Below are positions 9,270 through 17,525 of a stretch of 64,000 bases of DNA, piece by piece (within the stretch, counting starts at the first letter, position 1; each line of letters opens with the position of its first letter). Position numbers and translations under genes: made by a program. The notes under the pieces are model-generated. The model made no database searches and was not told the DNA's origin. It worked only from the letters and a program-made list of their open reading frames with translations. The stretch comes from Streptomyces luteolifulvus (lineage in GTDB: Bacteria > Actinomycetota > Actinomycetes > Streptomycetales > Streptomycetaceae): assembly GCF_008806595.1 (NCBI RefSeq), contig NZ_VZRB01000012.1, forward strand, positions 62,001-126,000, written 5' to 3'.

Positions 9270-9323
9270 CCCTGCCGTCCTCCGGGCGCCGGACGCCTTG
9301 GCGACGCCGGACAAGGAGCATCC

Positions 9324-9584
9324 ATGCAGCAGGACAAGCACCCCGACTACCAGCCGGTCGTCTTCCGCGACCGCGCGGCCGGCTACGCCTTTCTCACCCG
9401 GTCCACCGCGAGCAGCGACCAGACCATCGAGTGGGACGACGGCGAGACGTACCCGGTGGTGGACGTGGAGATCTCCTCGGAGAGCCACCCCTTCTACACC
9501 GGCAAGGCGCGCACGGTGGACTCGGAGGGCCGCGTCGCCCGGTTCGAACGCCGCTACGGCGAGGCGGGCCGGGGCTCCGGCTGA
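9324..9584 (+). CDS. rpmE2: Type B 50S ribosomal protein L31 (zinc-independent)
   Basis: An 86-residue protein with the L31 type B pattern: HPDYQPVVFRD at the start, a long central insertion and SHPFYTGKARTVDSEGRVARF at the end. No cysteines are present, so it is the zinc-free (C-minus) paralogue. Actinobacteria make this form under zinc limitation, normally under Zur control, and it replaces zinc-binding L31 on the large ribosomal subunit. I did not identify a Zur box upstream. The RBS AAGGAG precedes the ATG. Confidence 0.93.
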   Translation: MQQDKHPDYQPVVFRDRAAGYAFLTRSTASSDQTIEWDDGETYPVVDVEISSESHPFYTGKARTVDSEGRVARFERRYGEAGRGSG

Positions 9585-9643
9585 GGCGGACGGGCCCGCG
9601 GGCGCGGCGGCCAGGGGCGGACCGACCCTGTGCGGCCGTCCCC

Positions 9644-10438
9644 TCAGATGACGTTCAGTGCCGCCGCGCAGCCCACTCCCCCGAGCAGCATGAACACCGG
9701 CATCAGCACCTTGAGCTCCACCCAGCTGCCCGCGCGGAACCGCATGGCCTTCGGCGGGCCGATCGGGTACCAGCGCTTGCGGCCCACCGGGATCGGCCAC
9801 AGGATCGGGCAGCCGGAGACCGTCAGCGCGTCCCCGATGTCGTGCACTATCGCGCCCAGCACGATCGGCAGCCCCAGCCACAGGTACTCCTGACCGGGCG
9901 CCGTGAACAGCCAGTCCGATCCGTTGCCGGGCTTGTCGAGGACACCGGCGAGGATCCATGCACTGGTCGCGGCCAGCAGCCAGACCAGGACGTCGCCGCT
10001 GGATCCCCGGGCCGCCCGCCACAGCAGGCCTTCGATGGCCAGCACCATGTGCACGAAGAGGATCGCGAGCACCGCCCAGCGGCCGCCGGTGATCGCCACG
10101 GCCGAGGTGCCCGCACCGATCAGCACGGCCCACAGCCAGGTGTGGGTGAGTGTGCGGTGGCCGCCGGAGCGGCGTGGGTCGCCCTGCTTCTTCGTGGCCT
10201 TGTAGACGGCGTACGAGAGCTTGTCGACGACCTCGCACAGCCAGCGTGAGAGCGGGCCGAAGGACCGTGAGATGGTCGCCGCCTTGTGGTCGAGATCGGG
10301 GGCGAGCGCAGCGCCCGCGCAGATCAGGGCCCCGGCCAGGAGGACCGGCCAGGGCATCGTGTGCCCGGCCGCGGCGGCCGCCGCACCGACGCCGAGCCAG
10401 GCCGCGGCGCCCGACAGTGAGTGTGCTGGTCCCATCAT
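9644..10438 (-). CDS. Membrane metal-dependent hydrolase, YdjM/DUF457-like
   Basis: About 264 residues from the ATG at 10438, chosen because MMGPAHSLSGAAAWLG is the family N-terminus with its conserved His. Several hydrophobic helices alternate with motifs typical of the family: APDLDHKAATIS near residue 45 and GGHRTLTHTWLWAV near residue 90. These Asp/His clusters are the presumed metal ligands. The biochemical function of the family is poorly known. The gene is divergent from the helicase, with about 145 bp between the starts. Confidence 0.75.
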   Translation of the reverse strand: MMGPAHSLSGAAAWLGVGAAAAAAGHTMPWPVLLAGALICAGAALAPDLDHKAATISRSFGPLSRWLCEVVDKLSYAVYKATKKQGDPRRSGGHRTLTHTWLWAVLIGAGTSAVAITGGRWAVLAILFVHMVLAIEGLLWRAARGSSGDVLVWLLAATSAWILAGVLDKPGNGSDWLFTAPGQEYLWLGLPIVLGAIVHDIGDALTVSGCPILWPIPVGRKRWYPIGPPKAMRFRAGSWVELKVLMPVFMLLGGVGCAAALNVI

Positions 10439-10583
10439 CGCCGTTGCCCGCCCCATTCCTCGTGTGCCGCTGTCCAGTTGACCGGGTGCGTTGACGCTCC
10501 GCCGGCGACACAGCGTAGCGTTCGCGATCTTCGGTCCGGCATCCGATTCCCTTATCCGGTGGGAGGGCAGGCAAGATGGGTCC

Positions 10584-13097
10584 GTGACCCTCATCGATCA
10601 GCTGCCGCCTACCGCCGACCCCGACGCCCTCTACGAAGCCTTCGAGTCCTGGGCACAGGAACGCGGTCTCACCCTCTATCCGCACCAGGAGGAGGCGCTG
10701 ATCGAGGTGGTCTCCGGTGCGAACGTGATCGTGTCGACGCCCACCGGCTCCGGGAAGAGCATGATCGCAGCCGGTGCCCACTTCGCCGCGCTGGCCCGTG
10801 ACGAGGTCACCTTCTACACGGCTCCGATCAAGGCGCTCGTCTCGGAGAAGTTCTTCGAGCTGTGCAAGATCTTCGGCACCGAGAACGTCGGCATGCTGAC
10901 CGGTGACGCGTCCGTCAACGCCGATGCGCCCGTGATCTGCTGCACGGCCGAGGTGCTCGCCTCGATCGCACTGCGCGACGGCAAGCACGCCGATGTCGGC
11001 CAGGTCGTGATGGACGAGTTCCACTTCTACGCGGAGGCGGACCGCGGCTGGGCCTGGCAGATCCCGATCCTCGAGCTTCCCCAGGCGCAGTTCATCCTGA
11101 TGTCGGCGACCCTCGGCGACGTCTCGATGTTCGAGAAGGACCTCACCCGGCGCACCGGTCGCCCCACCTCGGTGGTCCGCTCGGCGACCCGCCCGGTCCC
11201 CCTCTCCTACGAGTACCGGCTCACGCCGCTCACGGAGACGCTGACCGAACTGCTGGCGACCAAGCAGGCGCCGGTGTACATCGTGCACTTCACGCAGGCG
11301 CAGGCCGTGGAGCGGGCGCAGGCGCTGATGAGCATCAACATGTGCACCCGCGAGGAGAAGGACCAGATCGCCGAGCTGATCGGCAACTTCCGCTTCACCA
11401 CCAAGTTCGGCCGCAACCTCTCGCGTTATGTGCGCCACGGCATCGGTGTGCATCACGCGGGCATGCTGCCCAAGTACCGGCGTCTGGTGGAGAAGCTGGC
11501 GCAGGCCGGTCTGCTGAAGGTCATCTGCGGCACGGACACGCTCGGCGTCGGCGTCAACGTCCCCATCCGCACCGTGCTGTTCACCGCGCTGACCAAGTAC
11601 GACGGCAACCGCGTCCGCACACTGCGGGCCCGTGAGTTCCACCAGATCGCGGGCCGTGCCGGACGGGCCGGATTCGACACGGCGGGCTTCGTCGTCGCCC
11701 AGGCGCCCGAGCACGTCATCGAGAACGAAAAGGCGCTCGCCAAGGCGGGCGAGGATCCGAAGAAGCGCCGCAAGGTAGTCCGCAAGAAGGCGCCGGAGGG
11801 CTTCGTCGGATGGACGGAGAACACCTTCGAGAAACTCATCGCCTCCGAGCCGGAGCCGCTGACGTCCCGCTTCCGGGTCACGCACACCATGCTGCTGTCG
11901 GTGATCGCCCGGCCCGGCAACGCCTTCGAGGCGATGCGTCACCTGCTGGAGGACAACCACGAGCCGCGCAAGCAGCAGGTGCGGCACATCCGGCGCGCGA
12001 TCGCCATCCACCGCTCGCTGCTGGACGGCGGCATCGTCGAGAAGCTGGACGAGCCGGACGCCACGGGCCGCATCGTCCGCCTCACCGTGGACCTGCAACA
12101 GGACTTCGCCCTCAACCAGCCCCTCTCCACCTTCGCGCTCGCCGCATTCGAACTCCTCGACCCGGACTCGCCGTCCTACGCACTGGACATGGTGTCCGTC
12201 GTCGAGTCGACCCTCGACGACCCTCGGCAGATCCTGGCCGCCCAGCAGAACAAGGCGAAGGGCGAGGCCGTGGCCGCGATGAAGGCGGACGGCGTCGAGT
12301 ACGAGGAGCGCATGGAGCGCCTCCAGGACATCACCTACCCGAAGCCCCTGGAGGAGCTCCTCTTCCACGCGTACAACACCTACCGCAAGAGCCACCCCTG
12401 GGTGGGCGACCACCCGCTGTCGCCGAAGTCCGTCATCCGTGACATGTACGAACGGGCCCTCTCCTTCACGGAGTTGGTGTCCTTCTACGAGCTGGCCCGC
12501 ACCGAGGGCATCGTGCTGCGCTACCTCGCGAGCGCCTACAAGGCCCTGGACCACAACATCCCGGACGACCTCAAGTCCGAGGACCTGCAGGACCTGATCG
12601 AATGGCTCGGCGAGATGGTCCGCCAGGTCGACTCCAGCCTTCTGGACGAGTGGGAGCAACTTGCCAACCCGGAGGAGATGACGGCGGAGGAGGCCCAGGA
12701 GAAGGCCGACGAGGTCAAGCCGGTCACCAGCAACGCGCGCGCCTTCCGGGTCCTGGTCCGCAACGCCATGTTCCGCCGCGTCGAACTCGCCGCCCTCGAC
12801 CAGGTCGAGGAGCTCGGCGAGATGGACGCCGAGGCCGGCTGGGACGCGGAGGCCTGGGGCGAGGCGATGGACAAGTACTGGGACGAGTACGACGACCTCG
12901 GCACCGGCCCCGACGCCCGCGGCCCCAAGCTGCTCCTGATCGAGGAGGAGCCGCAGAACGGCCTGTGGCGGGTCCGCCAGACCTTCGCCGACCCGAACGG
13001 CGATCACGACTGGGGCATCAGTGCGGAGATCGACCTCACGGCTTCCGACGCCGAGGGCCGTGCGATCGTCCGCGTGACCGACGTCGGCCAGCTGTGA
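10584..13097 (+). CDS. DEAD/DEAH-box RNA helicase, Ski2-like
   Basis: 837 residues from the GTG at 10584. RecA-like domain 1 carries STPTGSGKS (motif I), TAPIKALVSEKF (Ia), VVMDEFHFY (a DEFH form of motif II) and LMSATLGD (III). Domain 2 carries VHHAGMLPKYRRLVEKL and the motif VI segment HQIAGRAGRAGFD. A long C-terminal region resembles the winged-helix and ratchet part of Ski2/Mtr4-type helicases. It probably unwinds RNA in turnover or ribosome maturation. The tesB gene follows 19 bp downstream and may be cotranscribed. Confidence 0.9.
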   Translation: MTLIDQLPPTADPDALYEAFESWAQERGLTLYPHQEEALIEVVSGANVIVSTPTGSGKSMIAAGAHFAALARDEVTFYTAPIKALVSEKFFELCKIFGTENVGMLTGDASVNADAPVICCTAEVLASIALRDGKHADVGQVVMDEFHFYAEADRGWAWQIPILELPQAQFILMSATLGDVSMFEKDLTRRTGRPTSVVRSATRPVPLSYEYRLTPLTETLTELLATKQAPVYIVHFTQAQAVERAQALMSINMCTREEKDQIAELIGNFRFTTKFGRNLSRYVRHGIGVHHAGMLPKYRRLVEKLAQAGLLKVICGTDTLGVGVNVPIRTVLFTALTKYDGNRVRTLRAREFHQIAGRAGRAGFDTAGFVVAQAPEHVIENEKALAKAGEDPKKRRKVVRKKAPEGFVGWTENTFEKLIASEPEPLTSRFRVTHTMLLSVIARPGNAFEAMRHLLEDNHEPRKQQVRHIRRAIAIHRSLLDGGIVEKLDEPDATGRIVRLTVDLQQDFALNQPLSTFALAAFELLDPDSPSYALDMVSVVESTLDDPRQILAAQQNKAKGEAVAAMKADGVEYEERMERLQDITYPKPLEELLFHAYNTYRKSHPWVGDHPLSPKSVIRDMYERALSFTELVSFYELARTEGIVLRYLASAYKALDHNIPDDLKSEDLQDLIEWLGEMVRQVDSSLLDEWEQLANPEEMTAEEAQEKADEVKPVTSNARAFRVLVRNAMFRRVELAALDQVEELGEMDAEAGWDAEAWGEAMDKYWDEYDDLGTGPDARGPKLLLIEEEPQNGLWRVRQTFADPNGDHDWGISAEIDLTASDAEGRAIVRVTDVGQL

Positions 13098-13116
13098 GCA
13101 CAGGAGAGTCCCGCCC

Positions 13117-13983
13117 ATGACGAACCCTGCCGAGAAGCTGGTCGATCTGCTCGACCTGGAGCAGATAGAGGTGAACATCTTCCGTGGCCGGAGCCCGCAG
13201 GAGTCCCTCCAGCGTGTCTTCGGCGGCCAGGTGGCGGGCCAGGCTCTGGTCGCCGCGGGCCGCACCACGGAGGGCGACCGTCCCGTGCACTCGCTGCACG
13301 CATACTTCCTGCGCCCGGGCCGGCCCGGCGTGCCGATCGTGTACCAGGTCGAGCGGGTGAGGGACGGGAGGTCGTTCACCACCCGCCGGGTCACCGCCGT
13401 GCAGCAGGGCCGCACGATCTTCAATCTCACCGCCTCCTTCCACAAACCCGAGCAGGGAAGCTTCGAGCACCAGCTGCCACCGGCCCGCAAGGTCCCGCCA
13501 CCCGAGTCCCTGCCGACGGTCACGGACGAGATCCGCGAGCATCTGGGCGCCCTACCCGAGCAGTTGGAGCGCATGGCCCGCCGCCAGCCCTTCGACATCC
13601 GCTACGTGGACCGGCTGCGCTGGACCACCGAGGAGGTCAAGGACTCCGAGCCGCGCAGCGCGGTGTGGATGCGCGCGGTCGGACCGCTGGGCGACGACCC
13701 GCTCGTGCACACCTGCGCACTGACCTACGCCAGCGACATGACCCTTCTGGACGCGGTCCGCATCCCGGTCGAACCCCTATGGGGCCCACGGGGCTTCGAC
13801 ATGGCGTCGCTGGACCACGCCATGTGGTTCCACCGCCCGTTCCGCGCGGACGAGTGGTTCCTGTACGACCAGGAGTCGCCCATCGCGACGGGCGGCCGGG
13901 GACTGGCCCGCGGCCGGATCTACGACGTGGAGGGGCGTCTGCTGGTGTCGGTCGTCCAGGAGGGACTGTTCCGGGCGCTTTGA
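13117..13983 (+). CDS. tesB: Acyl-CoA thioesterase II
   Basis: A 288-residue double-hotdog thioesterase. Residues 20-45 (NIFRGRSPQESLQRVFGGQ) form the family N-terminus, and VHSLHAYFLRPGRPGVPIVYQVERVRDGRSF is the first hotdog core. The second half contains ASLDHAMWFHRPFRADEWFLYDQESP with the conserved Asp, and the protein ends RGRIYDVEGRLLVSVVQEGLFR. It hydrolyses medium- and long-chain acyl-CoA in the cytosol. The RBS GGAGAG precedes the ATG, and the gene lies 19 bp after the helicase. Confidence 0.94.
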   Translation: MTNPAEKLVDLLDLEQIEVNIFRGRSPQESLQRVFGGQVAGQALVAAGRTTEGDRPVHSLHAYFLRPGRPGVPIVYQVERVRDGRSFTTRRVTAVQQGRTIFNLTASFHKPEQGSFEHQLPPARKVPPPESLPTVTDEIREHLGALPEQLERMARRQPFDIRYVDRLRWTTEEVKDSEPRSAVWMRAVGPLGDDPLVHTCALTYASDMTLLDAVRIPVEPLWGPRGFDMASLDHAMWFHRPFRADEWFLYDQESPIATGGRGLARGRIYDVEGRLLVSVVQEGLFRAL

Positions 13984-14044
13984 AGTGCTCTCCTGCCTTC
14001 GCAGGCTCAGGAAGGAGATTCCTGCCTACACGGTTGGAATCGTC

Positions 14045-14525
14045 GTGTCGACCGGACAGCACCACCCCACCATCCGCCCTGCAACCGGCGAAGATATCGA
14101 TGATCTCCAGGCACTCGCGCGTCGCAGGATCGACACCTGTTACCGAGGGTTCCTCGGCGACGAGGCAGTGGACTGGTTCATCGACAGTGGCGCTTCGGAC
14201 GCGCACGTGAAAAGCCATCTGGAGCAGGGTGGCGTGCACTGCCTGAGCCAGGGCAACCGGATCGTCGGCTTCACCATCCTCGATGGTCCCACGATCCCTG
14301 ATGATGGTCGACCTCGGCCATCACCGTCGAGGACTCGGCCGCCTCCTACTTCGGCACGCGGAAGAAACGCTCTTCGCCCAGTACTCGACCATCCGACTGG
14401 AGACCTTCGCGGACAACGCCAGGGCCAAGTCGTTCTACGAGACGTGCGGCTGGGTTCACGGGGATCCGCTGGAGGGCGAGGGGCCGACCAGATTCGAATA
14501 CACCGAGAACCGGGCGGGCAGCTGA
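14045..14525 (+). pseudogene. GNAT acetyltransferase broken by one frameshift
   Basis: The N-terminal half runs from the GTG at 14045 (STGQHHPTIRPATGEDIDDL to GFTILDGPTI) in one frame. The C-terminal half (LMMVDLGHHRRGLGRLLLRHAEETLF, ending FYETCGWVHGDPLEGEG) continues in the next frame after about position 14298. The second part includes the acetyl-CoA loop RRGLGR. The junction reads acgatc-cctgatg; restoring two bases would give T-I-D-L-M-M-V, the usual family sequence. So either a 2-nt deletion inactivated the gene or this is an assembly error. The rest of the gene is intact, implying a recent event. Confidence 0.75.
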
Positions 14526-14608
14526 GGGGTGCCTGGGTCCGATCAGGCAATGTTTGCCCTGTCGACCACGACGTGTCCGAACCGTTCGCAACGGCATGCG
14601 CTCCATCA

Positions 14609-15589
14609 TCATCTTCGCCCTTCCCTGGGCTCCGCTGCTGCGAGCAGGGAACCGAAGACGGACCGCCCCAGGGCCTCGGCGTTGGATTGATCGACGACCT
14701 TGCCGGTGTAGTCGGGATTCTGTCGGGCCCAGGCGCAGGCGGTGCGGCGGCTGGTGAAGAAGTTCAGGGCGCCGCAGGCGACATCGGCGGCAGGACCCGT
14801 GCAGGAGCGTTGGCCGACATAGACCACAGCGGTGGATGGCTGCCAACTCATGTGCCCGTCGGCAGAATCGACGGTGATGGTGTCGCCGATGACGGGGTCG
14901 GCGGAGGTGATCACGGCATCGGTGCCGAGCATGTCCGGGATGCCCAGTGCGTCGATCGCACACATCGCCCATACCTCAACACCGGTGGCGATCCGAACAC
15001 GATGGGCGGTGGGCACATCGGAGAACGGGTACGCCGCTCGGATACCTTCGTGGTCATCGAGGACGAGGAAATCGCCGGCGGCCAGGTCGGCCACGATGTC
15101 GGCGGCGGTACGGCCGTGGGCGGCTGCTTCGGCTTCCAGTTCCTCTGTCACGGGGGCGTGTCCGGTCGACGCGAAGTGGCGGAGTACGACTTGCTGCACG
15201 GCGCGCAGTCCGCCGGCCACGGGGGCGAGGCGTCCCCGCCCGCCCCGGTCAGCCGCATCCGGCGGCGAGCAGTCGCAGTTCCCGGTGAAGTCCACAGCGT
15301 CCAGTGCGCGCCGCAGGTCGACGACGCTCGGCGCTCCTTCGGCCCGGCCGTCCGGCCCTCGGTACAAACGGCAGGACAGAGATCCGTGGGCGCCAGGCAG
15401 ACCGAAGGGGTCCGCACCGTCGATCAGGACGGTTGGGGAACCTGTCATCCCGAGCCGGGCGGCCTGCTCGGGATCGCCGACATCGACCCGTTCCACGTCC
15501 GCCTCGCGGCCATCGAGCGCCTGGGCGAGCCGTTCCTCGACCACCGGCGCGTTGGGGCAGTCGGGCACAGTCAGCACGCTGATCCGCAT
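14609..15589 (-). CDS. merB: Organomercurial lyase (MerB-like) with N-terminal thioredoxin-like domain
   Basis: A 326-residue fusion. Residues 1-95 look thioredoxin-like (MRISVLTVPDCPNAPVVEERL ... SPTVLIDGADPF) but keep only a single Cys at the CxxC position. Residues about 125-310 match MerB: the WAMCAIDALGIPDML segment carries C210 and D213, and DVACGALNFFTS carries C272. These are the counterparts of the Cys/Asp/Cys triad that cleaves C-Hg bonds. The ATG at 15589 lies 7 nt after GGGAGGG; an adjacent upstream ATG is possible. It is divergent from merR, with the operator between. No MerA mercuric reductase is present nearby, so a pure mercury function is not certain. Confidence 0.82.
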   Translation of the reverse strand: MRISVLTVPDCPNAPVVEERLAQALDGREADVERVDVGDPEQAARLGMTGSPTVLIDGADPFGLPGAHGSLSCRLYRGPDGRAEGAPSVVDLRRALDAVDFTGNCDCSPPDAADRGGRGRLAPVAGGLRAVQQVVLRHFASTGHAPVTEELEAEAAAHGRTAADIVADLAAGDFLVLDDHEGIRAAYPFSDVPTAHRVRIATGVEVWAMCAIDALGIPDMLGTDAVITSADPVIGDTITVDSADGHMSWQPSTAVVYVGQRSCTGPAADVACGALNFFTSRRTACAWARQNPDYTGKVVDQSNAEALGRSVFGSLLAAAEPREGRR

Positions 15590-15622
15590 CATCGCACCCT
15601 CCCAGCTCACAGCGTCTGCAGC

Positions 15623-15654
15623 CACCGTAGACCTTCCAGTACGCTGGAAGGTCA
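15623..15654 (-). promoter_or_regulatory. MerR-type promoter/operator between the merB-like and merR genes
   Basis: A perfect inverted repeat with 9-bp arms, accttccag (15631-15639) and ctggaaggt (15644-15652), separated by tacg. Reading toward the merB-like gene, a -35 TTGACC (15654-15649) and a -10-like TACGGT (15628-15623) are 20 bp apart, and the dyad fills the spacer. An overlong spacer with a central dyad is the hallmark of MerR-activated promoters. Confidence 0.8.
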
Positions 15655-15672
15655 AGGCGTAGCCTTGGCGGT

Positions 15673-16104
15673 ATGCGTACCGGAGAACTGGCCGCCACCA
15701 GCGGGCTGACGGCCAAGACCATCCGCTTCTACGAGCAGGCCGGGCTGCTGCCAGAACCGCCGCGCACACAGGGCGGCTATCGCGACTATCCGCCGGAGGC
15801 CGCGCACCGGCTCGCCTTCATCCGGGAGGCGCAGTCGGCCGGGCTCACGCTCGCCGAGATCCGCTCTGTCCTGGTCGTGCGTGATTCCGGCGAGACGCCC
15901 TGCGTCCACGTCGCGTACCTGATCGAGCAACATCTCGCGGACATCGAGCGCCGCATGGCCGAGCTGCGCACGACCCGCACTGTCCTGCGCACTCTGGCCC
16001 AACGCGCCGCCGCCACCGATCCGAGCACCTGCTCGGAGGCGGAGATCTGCCGCATCATCAATCCACCACCGCAAGTGACAGATGGATTGTCACGACCAGG
16101 TTGA
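15673..16104 (+). CDS. merR: MerR-family regulator, probably metal-sensing
   Basis: 143 residues. The N-terminal winged helix (MRTGELAATSGLTAKTIRFYE, then GGYRDY) is typical of MerR. A dimerisation helix follows, with cysteines at 77, 120 and 126 (ETPCVHV and CSEAEICRII). The three-cysteine arrangement resembles mercury/soft-metal sensors, with the last pair spaced C-x5-C rather than C-x8-C as in Tn501 MerR. It should bind the dyad upstream and activate the merB-like gene while controlling its own expression. The start lies about 20 bp from the operator edge. Confidence 0.88.
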   Translation: MRTGELAATSGLTAKTIRFYEQAGLLPEPPRTQGGYRDYPPEAAHRLAFIREAQSAGLTLAEIRSVLVVRDSGETPCVHVAYLIEQHLADIERRMAELRTTRTVLRTLAQRAAATDPSTCSEAEICRIINPPPQVTDGLSRPG

Positions 16105-16195
16105 CAGCCGACCGTTGTCGACATGAGACCAGCTGTCCGGCCGCGCTGATGCCGCCGTCGCCCAGGTCGTGCGGTAGGCCCGCAATGCCGGGTAC

Positions 16196-16471
16196 TTGTG
16201 GACCGTGATCGGCGAACGCCTCGGTGTCACTCGCCAGGCCGACCGCCAGCGTCATGCCGACCGCGTGATTGATCCAAGGCAGCGGTCTGGAAGCCGGTCT
16301 GGCTGCCGCGCTGGCCGCCCCGAGGCCGATGGGCTGGCCGAGGCAGGCACCGAGCAGCTCCTGCTGGGACTGCTCACTGACGGGGTAGCCGCGGCTCCCC
16401 TGGAACAGCTCGGCGTCAGCCGCGACAAGATCCTGGCCCAGTCGGCCGACGCGAGCAGTCCGCTGACGTGA
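16196..16471 (+). pseudogene. Degraded Clp N-terminal-domain/HTH protein remnant
   Basis: This stretch reads WTVIGERLGVTRQADRQRHADRV and then, after a degenerate Arg-rich segment, GTEQLLLGLLTDGVAAAPLEQLGVSRDKIL. The first part resembles the HTH segment (W..IG..LGVTRQAA..R) and the second the Clp_N repeat (GTEHLLLALL...LG) of small Streptomyces Clp_N proteins. The two parts are too close together and no start or complete domain is present, so it is probably a remnant. It occupies most of an otherwise gene-free stretch (16105-16529) at the left border of the biosynthetic island. Confidence 0.4.
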
Positions 16472-16529
16472 TTGGCCACGTGCACAGGCCGGATGCGGTG
16501 GTCGCCTCGGCCGGACGTCAGGCCGAGGG

Positions 16530-17525
16530 CTATCGCGGTAAGGCTGTCGTCCCTGTGATGATGTCCCGGTAGACAGCCGTGAAAAGCGGTAGCAGCCGAG
16601 ACCAGTCAAAGATTTCGGCTCGCTTCATCAACACCTGCGATCGTGCAGCCCGGCGCTCGGGGTGTCCGACGTAGCGCAACGCGTGGGAGACAGCAACGTC
16701 GTATCTGCTCTGCTCATAGGCATCCGAGCCGTCGCCGAGATACTCGTCCGTCAGTGACGGCAGCCGCGGGCAGATGACGGGACAGCCGGCCGCCATCGAC
16801 TCCAGTACCGCATTCGACGCAGTAGCATCCAAGACCGGTAGGACCAGGGCCGCAGCCCGGTCGTACATCAGGGCCAGCTCGGCCTCGGACACCCGTGGCG
16901 CCATCTCGATGAGGGGGTCGCTGGTCCTGAGCCGGTCAGCTGCGGCGGATCCCAGCACCACCGACCGAACGCCTGCGACGGCGAGCATCTCGACGATCTG
17001 CTTGGTTGCGTTCCAGTCACGCAGGTAGTTGCCGACGAAAAGGACGTTGTCCCTGGCGTCCTGCGTGAGTGGTAAAACTGGACGGAACGCCTTCGTCCAA
17101 ACGCCGTGCGGGACTGCATGGATCGACGCTGTGAGCCCGAAGCGGGCGAGTGCGCGGGCCTGTGTCTCAGACACGGTGATGATTCCGTCCGCTGCGTTCA
17201 GCGATGCCCGCGCGGCTTCATCGCCGACCAGTCGGCTGGCGGGCTGGTGGACGGTGCACACGATAGTGGCTTGCGGAAACCGGGCACGCAGGACCGCGGG
17301 CAGGGCGCTGCCACTGCAGTCGCCGTAGAAGACGTGGAAGATCTGGTGCGAGGCCGCGGTGAGAGAGGTACTGCCGCCGGATGGTTGGCGGAACCAGGTG
17401 AGTTGTCCTGCAGCCAGGTCAGGCCCGCTCAGCCAGCCCGCTTCAGGAAACAGGGAACAGATCTGGTCGTAGCCGCTGCTGGGCGAGTGGTCACAACAAC
17501 GGTGACCTACGAAGACGAGGTTCAT
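16530..17525 (-). CDS. Glycosyltransferase, GT4-like (GT-B fold)
   Basis: 331 residues from the ATG at 17525, which overlaps the stop of the preceding gene as ATGA. The N-terminal Rossmann half contains TIVCTVHQPASRLV and ADGIITVSETQARAL. The C-terminal half contains NVLFVGNYLRDWNA and ELALMYDRAAALVLPVLDATASNAVLESMAAGCPVICPRLP, the donor-binding E-x7-E-like region of GT4 enzymes. It probably transfers a sugar from an NDP donor onto the pathway product. It is the last gene of the leftward operon of the island. Donor and acceptor are unknown. Confidence 0.85.
   Translation of the reverse strand: MNLVFVGHRCCDHSPSSGYDQICSLFPEAGWLSGPDLAAGQLTWFRQPSGGSTSLTAASHQIFHVFYGDCSGSALPAVLRARFPQATIVCTVHQPASRLVGDEAARASLNAADGIITVSETQARALARFGLTASIHAVPHGVWTKAFRPVLPLTQDARDNVLFVGNYLRDWNATKQIVEMLAVAGVRSVVLGSAAADRLRTSDPLIEMAPRVSEAELALMYDRAAALVLPVLDATASNAVLESMAAGCPVICPRLPSLTDEYLGDGSDAYEQSRYDVAVSHALRYVGHPERRAARSQVLMKRAEIFDWSRLLPLFTAVYRDIITGTTALPR

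Noticed and set aside
8451..13598. A 1715-codon open frame on the minus strand across the helicase and thioesterase genes
   Set aside because: Mirror frame of real + strand genes; its composition is random and contains no domain.
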